A stretch of 24,728 nucleotides of DNA from positions 1 through 24,728 of the forward strand of contig JAWQRM010000288.1 of the NCBI GenBank assembly GCA_033557675.1, written 5' to 3'. The notes under the pieces are model-generated. The model saw only the letters and a list, made by a program, of their open reading frames with translations. It made no database searches and was not told where the DNA came from. Origin of the DNA: Coptodactyla brooksi (taxonomy: Eukaryota > Arthropoda > Insecta > Coleoptera > Scarabaeidae). The stretch's first letter is position 1. Every line of letters begins with the position of its first letter. Positions 8,998 to 18,198 of this stretch are shown in pieces. The translations under genes and the position numbers were made by a program.

Positions 8998-9294
8998 CTA
9001 AAGCACGGTACCTGATTTCTTGACTTTGTAAGGCTTGTTCGATATTCTTTCACAGAGTGTACTATAAAAAGTCCCGAATTCTCCACCTAACAAACTACCG
9101 CTTCTGCTCGAACTGCCAGTCGCTTCTCTTACTTTCTTGCATAAAACCTTGCATGTTTCTACCGTTGGCCGCGTGTCCCCATTTGTTCTGATTTTTACGG
9201 CGCACGTAAACGGGCCAAATTTTTGCACTAAAACTCTGTACAAAGCGGCAACCGTAACATTTAACGAGCCCTTGTACGTGGCATAAAATGCCAA
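8998..9294 (-). other. Unidentified GC-richer open frame, possibly a transposase N-terminus
   Basis: A 98-codon minus-strand frame sits in DNA less AT-rich than its flanks (9090-9330). Its product is basic: KFGPFTC, KIRTNGDTRPTVETCK and KKVREATGSSSRSG. The order (helix with V-A-A-L-Y-R, basic linker, R-P-T-V-x-T, V-R-E-A) loosely resembles the helix-turn-helix N-terminus of insect mariner-like transposases that carry a TVRTPENVxRVREA block. Similarity is weak and a frameshift would be needed. No function is claimed. Confidence 0.2.
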
Positions 9295-9589
9295 AAGTTT
9301 GTAACGCGCCGATCGATATCAATTTATGAAAGCGCGTATCGATTCGCGCTGTTCAACCATAAGCACCCGGTTCCGTGCGGGTTGCTTTATCCACGGAATA
9401 ATCGGCTAATTCTAGCCGCTGCTGCCGAGACATAATAACTATATCGCAGTGGAAATGAGATATTCAAGAGAGTAACTACCGATGAATGTTCCGTGATACG
9501 CACTGAATACGTTTTCTTATTTTCTTTCATTTTTCCTAGTAACGAAAGTACATGTGGTTGTACTTTAAAGTGTGGTTTCATCTGATTGT

Positions 9590-9810
9590 TATGTTTCAAA
9601 TTTTCAGCTATTTTTGTGTGGCATAAACGTTTCCGCGATGAACGAAAACCAGTTAAAGATGAAGAATTGAAGGATCACATGGCCAGCAGTCGAAATACAA
9701 TTGTCAGAATATCCGCAGAGGATACAAATCCTACAAACATTACATGCACACTGTTCGAAATTCTGACAGAAGATTTGGGAAAAATAAAAGGTTTGTGCCA
9801 CACCATTTAG
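9590..9810 (+). pseudogene. Mariner-type transposase DNA-binding-domain fragment
   Basis: The frame 9586-9810 contains FVWHKRFRDERKPVKDEE, SSRNTIVRIS, EDTNPTNIT and ILTEDLGKIKGLC. The pattern W-x-K-R-F-x-x-G-R-x-x-V-x-D-(D/E), S-x-x-x-x-I-V-x-I, and (I)xTEDLGxxKVCA is that of the tandem helix-turn-helix region of mariner transposases. Compared with the family, a dozen or more residues between N-T-I-V-R-I-S and E-D-T-N are missing. No catalytic motif follows clearly, although 9950-10090 may contain decayed remains. The ends of the element are not recognisable. Confidence 0.5.
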
Positions 9811-10303
9811 CAGACAACCACTTACAGTGTCAATTACTGTACCAAACACGTGAACAGCAAAAGAATAGTGCATTAGTGGTGAAACAATCAATTCCTCCGT
9901 ATTTGTCGAATTTAATACCATGAGTTTTTTCCTCAAAATTAACGCTAACAGGATGTTCGTTCAAAGATATAGTGACTATCCAATCCGCAACGACGCGTCA
10001 CTTATGCACAATACCAATCGAAGTCCTGAAAAAAGTGTTAGTATGGATGGTATGGATTGGTATGGACTATGGGTATTAGTGCAGAGGGGGACTATTTTGA
10101 ATGAAGAAAAACAATTTTTCTGCAAAAAAAGCAAACAAAAATATACCTCAAATAAATCATCAAAGAAATATGTATAAAACCCTATAGTATACAAAAGTCC
10201 AAAAATACGTAAATCCAAAATAATGGGCAAAGGAACCAGTGGAGTATATATAAACAATAAAATTCATAAAAATAGACAAAAACAACAGTGTGGATCACTA
10301 AAG

Positions 10304-10337
10304 TTTTTTGTACACATCAGTAACAGTGTACAAAAAA
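10304..10337. repeat. Perfect inverted repeat, 12-bp arms, 10-nt loop
   Basis: TTTTTTGTACAC at 10304-10315 is the exact complement of GTGTACAAAAAA at 10326-10337. On the plus strand it is a GC-poor hairpin ending in A residues rather than U, so it does not look like a terminator. Confidence 0.75.
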
Positions 10338-11979
10338 GAAAGGTGTGAAGTAAAATAAAACAGAATTAGTGCACCAATTTTCAGTTTTAAAGGTACGAAA
10401 TATTTATCTTATAATGAATATGGTGAACACAAAAAATAACACTGTAACCAATAACAAAATTCAATAATAATAAAAATTGTGCAAAACAAACAAAAAAATA
10501 CAAAACGTATCTCACTAAATGAAATATCGTAAATGCACAATATTACATTTAATAATATATAGTAAATATTGGATAACTCTTCAATAAGATTAAGCGTAAG
10601 GACAATGTGTCATAAAAACCTCGTCAGCGCTTCCATAGTTGATGTTTTTCGGCGAATGGAAATGACTGAATAGAAATTTCTTTCACGGTGCAACGCAACG
10701 ATTCCCCTATGCGTCCCATGCAGCAGGAATGGTGAAATCGTCTTGAATTGTGACAAAAAAAAACAGGTAAGATTGTTTTTTTTTTTCTTTTTTTTATGTA
10801 AATCCACCTACTTATAATCCGTACAAAATATAACAACAAGGTATGTAGTAGTAAAAAAACAAGACTGGGAAGCCTAAAACAAATAAAATCCTATAATCCT
10901 ATAAGATTTTCTCCCAACAATAAAGGACTACACAAATCAGTGGAAATATAAGACACGTGTACATACCTAAGATGACATGCGACTTCAAAAGATCTTGGAG
11001 ATATTTAAGGAATAACTTTAGCTAAACCCGTCGGAAAGTTGATCAAAAATAAAACCCAAATCTACGTTCCAGAAAAACGTAGCGCAATAGTTACGTAATA
11101 GCGCAGTCCAAGTCCAAGATCCAAATAAAAAAATTAATGGCTGCCTTCTCACAAAATATCCGCAGATGCACAAAGCTACAACCTTCGTGGATGTCAGCAA
11201 ACCAAAACAACCACATTTGCTCAATTTCCACTTATACAGCATCGAGAGAAAGAAAGTTGTTAAAAGACACTAACCTGAATTTAAATTGACCGAACAAAAG
11301 ACCACAATAAACAAAACCGTAAGCCATCAACACTTCAAAAATTATAAGCTCATTAAAAAGGACAAAATTAAAATGAATTAGAATTTGTTTAGATACAACA
11401 CCCTCACTGGGGAAACGATGCAACGACAAGAAAGCACACTACAGAAACATCTCTAAAAATGCCTTGAAAATCAAAACAGTAACACATTAGTCTGTTAATT
11501 TCATTGATTTAAACTTTACATCCGTCGTTTTTAATTTTTTTTTCAAATATAACCTATTCAAAATCATACATTGTTGAAAACAGGTTAAAAAACCACCGAA
11601 ACAAAGAATAAAATTTATAGGTTGTCATTAAAAAAATATTGATGACCTCATTACTCAAAAAACAATTGACAAAAAAATCTGAAAATCACTTAAAAAAATA
11701 TGCCCTAATTTAAGTCGCTATACCCCTTTCGGGAATTTTCCCAAAACCGAACATAAATGGAGTTATTGAATTTATCCGTTACTGAATCTCCATCCTGTAC
11801 AATAATAATGTAATAATGTAATGTCTTTGTCATTAATACGTATAATGAAAATAAGTAATAATATTCAAAACATGGTCTAATCGGCCAACGGGATATAATA
11901 ATCAGAAATTGAAAAATGAGTATTGCAGGGTTGGGGTTCGATGTAAGATATTTTAAGTGTTCATTAACTAACAATCTGT

Positions 11980-12009
11980 AGTAGAGTACACTCCTTTGGA
12001 GCCTCTACT
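11980..12009. repeat. Small hairpin
   Basis: AGTAGAG (11980-11986) pairs with CTCTACT (12003-12009) and an inner CTCC/GGAG pair closes a TTT loop. Isolated; role unknown. Confidence 0.5.
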
Positions 12010-12339
12010 ATGACGTATCCCACCCAGACACTTGGTTCTGAATAACCGACATATCAGTGGATGTGTAAATACAGTGCTGGAGACTGTCGTTGTGCGGTTA
12101 GAAAAATACAAAAAATTCTTTGATATTTACCTCATATTGTCAACTACCTTAATTTTATTGTGTTATGTTATGATTTCTAGTTTAGCAGACCAATTCGCTC
12201 ATCGGAACCGAAAATTATCAACCTAAAATTCGAATGTTAGTATTATATTTATGTTATTTTAATTATTATCTACTGTAAGTCTACTAAGATGAAAAGGTAC
12301 TTTTAGTTTTACGCTTTGCATAAAATAAAGTACTAAAGT

Positions 12340-12460
12340 TATGGATTTTGGAACGTGTGGCTTATTATTAGTAACAAAGTTAAACAGTATCACAACTACA
12401 ACAAAATCGAAAAAATTTTTCGATTTTGGTATAGTGGTGACATAGTTTAACTTTTTAACC
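12340..12460. repeat. Second head-to-head pair of Penelope-like element tails
   Basis: Centre 12402-12428 is a perfect 13+1+13 palindrome (CAAAATCGAAAAA on the left). Outside it, the left arm read on the minus strand gives GTTGTAGTTGTGATACTGTT, then TAACTTTGTTAC and GTTCCAAAATCCATAAC. The right arm gives TATAGTGGTGACATAGTTTA then AACTTT. These are the GTAGTGGTGAC, TTTGTTAC and GGTTCCAAA blocks of the PLE tail. The hammerhead-like part is absent; the arms meet where it would be. Imperfect pairing extends over 12371-12459. Confidence 0.65.
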
Positions 12461-12619
12461 ACATTATGCTTCTTAAAAATTTACCAGTGTTCCAGAATGT
12501 CTTCAAAAAAATTAAGAATTTTCCACTGCAATTTTCCCATAATACTTTACTATACAAGTTCATATAAAAGAAACAAAATCATGAAAACTTTGTAGTGACA
12601 CATCTGACGTTACAACGTG

Positions 12620-13110
12620 GTTCAAAGAGAAAGGGGTAACAAGTTAAAAATGCCATGGGCCACGGTATTAGGTCGTTTTATTGCCGTCGCAGCCCGTCGG
12701 ATGTCTGTTAAATAAACGACGGCAAAAATTTGCATAGATAGAGTTTAACGTTGCGACATGGGAAAAAATATCTCTTCCACCTGACTTCAAACGCGAGCGG
12801 TCTGGCTCGGCTTCGCCCTTATCAAAAATATGTTTACTCGGAGATATTGCGCTGGCGAGTAACGACTTGCGCCGCCTAGCGGCAGAAATATCGAAGCAAA
12901 TTATCTAAACGACCGGGAAAACGCCGTCCTCGGGAAATCTCCACCGTTACAGTAACGACACGCCAATTAAGGAAAAAATCAGAGGTATTAATTAAAACTG
13001 AGGTGAAGGGATGATTAAGAGGCCACCATTAACCAGCCACTTGCGGACGAAGTTTGTTATAGCACGTCATTTGTTACCCTCCAACGCGAATACATTAGGA
13101 ATTCGCTGAT
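12620..13110. other. CpG-rich islet 2, probable regulatory DNA
   Basis: A CpG-retaining stretch within AT-rich DNA with no long frame. It has an inverted TTGCCGTCG/CGACGGCAA pair (about 12680-12730), homeodomain-type CCAATTAAGG near 12962-12971 and ATTAATTAAAAC near 12987. No promoter elements recognised. Probably host regulatory or otherwise constrained DNA; inference from composition only. Confidence 0.35.
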
Positions 13111-14026
13111 CTTCAGAATTGTTACATGCAAACTGTACATTTGAACCAGAATATGAAACTGATATGATGCTTTGCACACTATTTATATTTTTTGCTTACC
13201 AAAAGTCAGTTAAAGCTTAATTTAAAACCAAAATGTGACCGTATACAATTGAATAAATTATTGGTAATAGGATTTTGGTCGAGACAAGTGCAAATTGCTC
13301 AATGAGTTTCGATGGTGTACTTGTGGAGAGATTGTTCCTTTTCGCTTGAATACCGAACATTTTTTAGAGGTCAATAAAACGTTGAAGAGGTAGCAAAAAG
13401 GCGCAATCAAAACCTGAAACGACTTCCGCTGGAATTGACGGGTAAAATGTGCGTTATAAATGTCTTTTGGCCCTCAACTCTCTCGAGTGCGGTGAGGGAG
13501 TAACGTTTAATGGAAACGAAAGAAAAGCCTCGTTCTGATAACGTTTATTGCTTATGTAAATGTTTCGGTGAGATTTACCCCCTTGAAATGAATAAAGTTT
13601 ACCTTTTTTATACAAAAAAAAGGGCGGAGATAAAACAGAAAGTATAAACTCGGTGTTTAAAAAGTTTTTCTTTAGTCTCCCAATTGGAGGGACAGTGCCT
13701 ACTTCAGCATCTACTGTATCCATATACAGTAGGCTATACCTGTATCATACCGTATTGAGCAATATTTTGCAAAACAATAAATAAAGCTATAAATACATAT
13801 AATAAATCCTTTAGGTGTATTCATATCCAAAACAACAAAATTTTATCAGGCCAAACAAGTCTTTTTAGCTTTTGACACCGATAACTTTAAATATTTGCTG
13901 ATTTAATTGTGAAAATTTTGAAATGTTATTGTTCGAATTGAATCGCGTAACATATTTGACTTTACCTTTACATTTCGATAACATCTCAACAATTATTTTA
14001 TTACTTTTATTATTCGAGAAAGGTCT
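13111..14026. other. AT-rich non-coding DNA
   Basis: Nothing recognised. A CpG-containing patch at 13300-13500 (GGTCAATAAAACG at about 13370) may be a smaller relative of the islets. The minus frame 13454-13723 has no resemblance. Confidence 0.35.
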
Positions 14027-14062
14027 CTCTATTGTTATGACCGAAGGAACTACCTAAGCTGC
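14027..14062 (+). repeat. Left copy of a 36-bp inverted repeat around the PLE
   Basis: CTCTATTGTTATGACCGAAG continues to AACTACCTAAGCTGC. The reverse complement of 16112-16147 matches at 34 of 36 positions, and weaker similarity continues (AAGTT, then TTGTTTTCTTTC) after a gap. The pair brackets the PLE at 14590-15815. Confidence 0.8.
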
Positions 14063-14589
14063 TAGCAAGTTGTTTTCTTTCGTGTTATTTACAAACTTTT
14101 AAATTGAATTTTCGTAAACAAGGGTTATATTTCGCACTATAGTTTAACTATGTATAAAGTATAATAAAAGGTTCCGTATATCTGAGAGTAGCTATTTTTA
14201 CATAATTTTAGATTACTTTAGAATTGATTTTGTTAAACGACTAGGTTATGCATCATGGGAGGCATAAACAAAGTGTGTTTCAATTTTCTTATACTAGTGA
14301 GGGTTTTGCTAAATAACATTACAAGGTTTATCATTAACAGGTTTAAGTGCCTTTTTTTAACATAATTTTAGGCAGCTGAATTCTAACCTGACTTTCAAAT
14401 GCATCGTATTTTCATCCTGATACCGTAATATTTACCTTTAAACTTTGAAAGTTCCTGGTGGAAGTACATCAAATGAGTTTTCAGTAACATGTGCATAAAA
14501 TGGGAATCTTGAGTTTAATTTATCACAAAAGTCATTCACATTAGCCTTTTATACGATACCCCTGGGAAATACTGAAACTCTTGACCAAC

Positions 14590-15437
14590 CTGAGTTTCGA
14601 AGTTACTCATAAACACAAAACATCTTCATCCCTACTATTATAAATTAACTTACGAGATCGAAAACAATGGAACATTGCCCTTTCTGGATACACTGGTCAT
14701 CAGAAATAATAATAGACTAGAGTTTGCTATTTACAGGAAAAATACCGCTGCAAGTAGGCACATTCCTGCAGATTCCTCTCACTGTGTTTAACAAAAAATG
14801 GTTCGTTTACACTTTCTAGTTCATCGTTTGGTCAATTTCCCACTCGATTCAGTAAGATATAAAAAAGAGAGGAATCATGTAAGGAACATAGCTACTATTA
14901 ACGGATATAATAGGAATTTAGTAGATTCATTCAAGTTAATTCATCGCAATAGATATAAGAAAAATTTTTAGGCACAACGAACTGAAAACTTCATGTTGCT
15001 GCCTTTCTCTCGGTTTACTAAGAGCTTTCCTAAGATTTTCAATTGTTTTTCAGTCGAAAAATACATTAAAAACATTGTTGGATAATCTTAAAGACAAAAT
15101 CGATATGTTGGAAAAAATTGGAATATACCGAGTTAGCGGCACAGTTTGTAATAAAAAGTATGTTGAACAAACTAGAAGGTCAGTCAAAATAAGGTTCGAA
15201 GAGCACATGGCTCACTTAAAATATGGTCGTACCGAAAAATCTAGCGTTGCCGAACGTGCTTTCAACAGCAACCACATAATGGGTATAGAAAACGTAGAAT
15301 TGCTTAGAAATGTATCCAATAATAAGTTGTTGGATGCATTTGAAAGCATAGAAATTGTTAAATGTATGAATAGACTTAATAAAGACAGAGGGCCAATACC
15401 GATTAGCCCTTTCTATAGTTTAATAAACCAGGTTTAA
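14590..15437 (+). pseudogene. Penelope-like element ORF: end of RT region plus GIY-YIG endonuclease
   Basis: PLEs encode one protein with a reverse transcriptase followed by a GIY-YIG nuclease. In frame from 14600 I read HLHPYYYKLTYEIENN, LPFLDTLVIRNNN (14675 on), FAIYRKNTAASRHIPADSSH, LVHRLVNFPLDSVRYKKE and IATINGYNR. These are the classic LPFLD-x-L-V, Y-R-K-x-T and H-R blocks just after the RT core. Stops at 14789-14791 and 14969-14971 interrupt this frame, and a shift leads to the nuclease frame (conventional start TTG 15075, stop 15437). That frame reads KTLLDNLKDKIDMLEKIGIY, then KKYVEQTRRSVKIRFEEH. The GIY motif is at 15120-15128. The second motif reads YVE instead of YIG, a probable inactivating change. 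The RT catalytic core (YxDD) is not found upstream: 5'-truncated or decayed. Confidence 0.85.
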
Positions 15438-15630
15438 TACATTTAAAGGAAACGCTGGACGGGTTAGCAGTTGCAAAGGGTAGGGACAAGAGCTCTGTAT
15501 CCTTGGATAACATGGGGACGGATTACGCTGTAAGGGGAGATTTTATGTAAACGGGTAGTGGGGATAAGGTAAGGAAACGCTTAATTGGTCTCCTATTGAT
15601 TGCGAGAAACCAATTAAGAAACAATTAAGC
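15438..15630 (+). other. PLE 3' non-coding region with hairpin
   Basis: Between the GIY-YIG stop and the tail, CGCTTAATTG (15578-15587) is the exact complement of 15622-15631. The same left arm, extended to GGTCTC, also nearly pairs with 15604-15618, so two alternative hairpins are possible. Purine-rich GGGTAGTGGGGATAAGG precedes it. Confidence 0.6.
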
Positions 15631-15643
15631 GTCGCCTTTTTAG

Positions 15644-15678
15644 TATATATAGCGTCTTATGTCAGTTAGTAGTTAGTC
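15644..15678 (+). promoter_or_regulatory. Possible core promoter in the PLE tail
   Basis: TATATAT at 15644-15650 lies 31 bases before the A of TTAGTC (15673-15678), the spacing of a TATA box to an arthropod-type initiator. In the 17640-17800 copy TAAATAT and TTTAGTTT occupy the corresponding places. Inference from spacing only. Confidence 0.3.
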
Positions 15679-15689
15679 TTTCATCGCTT

Positions 15690-15717
15690 CTGATGATGCT
15701 AAGTTGGTTAACGAAAC
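15690..15717 (+). ncRNA. Hammerhead-ribozyme-like core
   Basis: CTGATGA (15690-15696), one extra T, GCTAA (15698-15702), loop GTTGG, TTAAC (15708-15712), GAAAC (15713-15717). Stem II would be perfect if the A at 15711 were G, as in the copies at 23575-23602 and on the minus strand of 2245-2331. A possible stem III (ATGC, loop, GCAT) follows at 15718-15730. Not seen: a convincing NUH cleavage triplet and a stem I. The extra T before stem II departs from the strict consensus. Known in PLEs; activity unproven. Confidence 0.45.
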
Positions 15718-15815
15718 ATGCATCGAGCATCCTCTCTTCAGGTTTTGTCGTAGTGGTGACTTCGTTTTTACATTGTTACAAAGCCAAAGGTTCCAAACCC
15801 TCAACTTTAATTTTA

Positions 15816-16111
15816 TGATAGTTTTCTGATTAATGAAACCAAAAAATTGTTTGTGGTTACTATGTGTTTCACTTTCCAAAACTGATAACTGAAAATATTT
15901 CCAAAACGTTGTTGCGGGAACAATGCTTTGGAAATATTGTCAAGTTCTACATCTTGCCCATATTGTAGTTGTTTAATTCAGGAACTAACACATATGCCTT
16001 CTTTCAGCTCGTCTTCACGTAATTTTACTTTAATTGTACGCAACCCTGGTTTGTTCGGAAAGAAAACAAATTGTCCTTTAAACCATTTGAGGGGCCCATC
16101 GTAACTTCCTC
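15816..16111. other. Non-coding DNA with a possible decayed minus-strand frame
   Basis: Read on the minus strand, the segment from about 16130 to 15880 contains KWFKGQFVFFPNKPGLRTIK and VKLREDELKEGICVSS, interrupted by stops. I do not recognise the family. At 16048-16062 GGTTTGTTCGGAAAG shares TTGTTCGGAAAG with the mariner end at 18018. Confidence 0.3.
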
Positions 16112-16147
16112 GCAGCTTAGGTAGTCCATTCGGTCATAACAATAGAG
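16112..16147 (-). repeat. Right copy of the 36-bp inverted repeat around the PLE
   Basis: Reverse complement matches 14027-14062 at 34 of 36 positions. See that entry. Confidence 0.8.
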
Positions 16148-17457
16148 AAATCTTTTTGGAGCAATAATGCTGATTCTTTAACCAGCAAATATGGGTATAT
16201 TCTCTTTGATAATGAGTTGTGGTATAATCTCTATAAAAATTAACACAAAATAAAAAAAAAAGAATTGAAAGAAATAAAACTAGCAGACGTAGTAAATAAA
16301 ACTATAACTCTCTCACAGCTTCAAAGCATGCATAATAAGCACAATTGAAACATAGTTTATTTAAACATCATTATTCCTAGCAAATTTGGATGGACTTATT
16401 CTTATACAGCTGACAAACATCTACTCCTGACAAATATCAACTACATTCAAATGATGCTATCTGTCTAAGCTGGACAAATAAATTGCTGTAATTTAGCTAC
16501 TTATACTCAAATAGCAAATTATAATTTTGCAGTAAAGGTGTCCAGTGTATCCTACATTCTTACAATTAAGTTGCATTCAACACATTGTTCCCCCACTTAT
16601 TTATTCTGTTTTGGTTTTAGTGATTAATGCTGGTTTATATTTGTATGTTCAGCCGTCACCTAACAACGCCGCTTGTAGGTCACGCTTAATCCCTTCCATT
16701 ACTCAATTCTATTTTTATACTAATTTATATAATACTTATTCACTTTAGCGATCAACCACTTAATTAAATGAAATATTTCTCTGCGTATAAAGCTTTCTAC
16801 TTAATTTGACTTCATTTACTCTAATTTCTAACATACACCTTAAGATTTTTCGGAAGAAAAATTTGAAGATACTCTTAAATTTGAAAAATGCTCAAATGAC
16901 CAGATAATTGTAGTATACTAGAATAAAGTTAGTTCTATACAACTTAACAAGAAGGATATTACTACTTTTATTTTTATTACTTTTATTTTGCTTATTTTTC
17001 CTTTATTTCAGAAAATCCGCTATAGGGGCGTCACTAATATGATTTTCTTGCACGCTCTCCTACTAGATATACATCACGTACATGTTTGATACATGTTTGT
17101 GTCCCCCACTAGCAAAAAAGAGTGCAAAAATGGCATATAACAGTCGGCAGATGCTCCCACTTTGTGAGTTACAAGCGAAAGAAATTATCTTGGATTCCTA
17201 ACATTGCGCAGAAGTGAGGAACCAATTGTAGATAGTTCAAAGAAATTCTTTTCGCTATCTCTGCAACTAAAATAAATTATCTTCCGAACGACGTACGTTT
17301 GTCTCTTTCAAATACTGTCTTCCATACGCAGTGAGGAATTGTAGATCTGGGAACTTAAAGAGAGTAACTAGAGTGCTACGAGACTAACTGCACTAATGAC
17401 AAAGTACTTGTTAATGAAATGGAAATAATATATAAAAAAATGGAAATAATGTATAAT
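16148..17457. other. AT-rich non-coding DNA
   Basis: No gene recognised; the plus frame 16545-16748 lacks any motif. Two related blocks containing TGAGGAA and TTGTAGAT occur at 17203-17245 and 17325-17365, each preceded by AAATTATCTT, suggesting an old imperfect duplication. Confidence 0.35.
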
Positions 17458-17506
17458 GTTGCTCGTAAAAGTCATAATAATATATATTATGACTTTTACG
17501 AGCAAC
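17458..17506. repeat. Perfect palindrome, 22-bp arms, 5-nt centre
   Basis: GTTGCTCGTAAAAGTCATAA begins the left arm (17458-17479), which is exactly complementary to 17485-17506 around ATATA. All 22 pairs match while surrounding repeats are decayed, so it is recent or constrained. ATGGAAATAAT occurs twice just before it (about 17418 and 17440). The hairpin is too short and too perfect for a typical microRNA precursor. Confidence 0.85.
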
Positions 17507-17639
17507 TATAGTAACTACTAACAGATTAAGAAGCGAAATATTAATTTTATTCAACGTAAGGTGACTTTTTTCTAGTATACCAGGCTCACACGTCACGTCA
17601 TACCTGGAAAAATTGCTAAAGTCGAATGAAGAAGTCTCT
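17507..17639. other. Short non-coding spacer
   Basis: Contains CCAGG/CCTGG inverted words around 17580-17607 and nothing else recognisable. Confidence 0.3.
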
Positions 17640-17800
17640 TAGGAATTTTCTAAGACGTTGTCGGCTTTTTAGACTAAATATCAACGTGTATCGGTTAGTA
17701 TTTAGTTTTTCATCGCTTCTGATGATGCGTTGAACAGACAGCTTTTAATGTTGATGTAGTGGTGACAATTGTTTCTTAGAATGCTTCCAAACTAATAAAT
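17640..17800 (+). repeat. Solo Penelope-like tail
   Basis: Same block order as 15631-15815: GTCGGCTTTTTAGA, GGTTAGTATTTAGT, TTTCATCGCTTCTGATGATG (to 17728), GATGTAGTGGTGACAATTG, CTTCCAAAC. CTGATGA (17719-17725) is intact, but stem II and GAAAC are replaced by GCGTTGAACAGACAGC. No GIY-YIG frame precedes it, so it is a solo or severely truncated copy. Confidence 0.7.
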
Positions 17801-18012
17801 CCCAAATTGAACTTATCAGTGTTTTTAAGAAACTAATTTGGTAACACAATAGCAATTTATTTTTTGGGCTAAAATGAAGTGTGTCCATTTTTTGGCTGGT
17901 GGAGTAATTAAGAACGCTAGGAAATTCTTTATCATTTTCAAAAATAAATTACTTTTTTGGTAAAGATTCTTGTTGAGTTTTATAATAGAATTGAAATTTA
18001 ATAAGTGTACTA
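17801..18012. other. AT-rich spacer, possible Tc1-like end
   Basis: GTGTCCATTTTTTGGCTGGT at about 17880-17900 resembles the right end of Tc1-like elements (GTGTCC, then TTTTGGCC, then AGTG). No matching left end was found. Confidence 0.2.
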
Positions 18013-18198
18013 TTCGGTTGTTCGGAAAGTAATTTCGTTTTTTTTTCGCAGCAGAAGCGTTACTGGTATTTTAACTAGTCAACTTCATTCTAAACTGTAT
18101 ATGCATTAAATATTCTGACAGCTGACAAAGCAAAGTTTATATGTGAAAATATTTTGTGTGGTTCTGTGCAATTGTTTTCTTTTTGTGTCTTATGATAC

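Larger units (their letters stand above)
9811..12339. other. Long non-coding stretch, A-rich on the plus strand
   Basis: From about 10080 to 11660 the plus strand is strikingly A-rich with few T runs (many AAAAC and CAAAA words), unlike the rest of the window. No protein is recognised in either direction; minus frames at 11018-11242 and 11232-11429 are products of the skew. Contains an inverted repeat at 10304-10337, a poly-T tract at 10777-10797 and a small hairpin at 11980-12009. The skew could mark an old retroelement copy, but no motif supports that. Confidence 0.35.
15631..15815 (+). repeat. Penelope-like tail (PLTR-like), reference copy
   Basis: The module behind the GIY-YIG gene has blocks in this order: CTTTTTAG, TATATATAG, TTAGTAGTTAGTC, TTTCATCGCTTCTGATGATG, the hammerhead-like core (15690-15717), GTCGTAGTGGTGAC (about 15747-15760), CATTGTTACAAAGCC, GGTTCCAAACCCTCAACTTT. 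The same order appears at 17640-17800 and 23550-23660, and in parts at 2245-2440, 12340-12460 and 24265-24320. PLEs are known to carry pseudo-LTR repeats with hammerhead motifs, so this is probably that repeat. Confidence 0.75.

Noticed and set aside
9365..9400. Possible tRNA- or terminator-like GC hairpin (GCACCCGGTTCCGTGCGGGT)
   Set aside because: Arms pair imperfectly and no tRNA A-box, anticodon stem or acceptor pairing could be found.
10610..10839. Two minus frames with poly-Lys
   Set aside because: Lysines come from the poly-T tract at 10777-10797; chance frames.
11980..12009. Hairpin as a transcription terminator
   Set aside because: Eukaryotic context, no following T-run; treated as a plain hairpin.
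13454..13723. 89-codon minus frame
   Set aside because: No resemblance; Lys/Ser/Phe composition follows base composition.
17458..17506. Palindrome as a microRNA precursor
   Set aside because: Arms total 49 bp with a 5-nt loop, shorter than typical precursors, and pairing is perfect; kept only as an unexplained palindrome.
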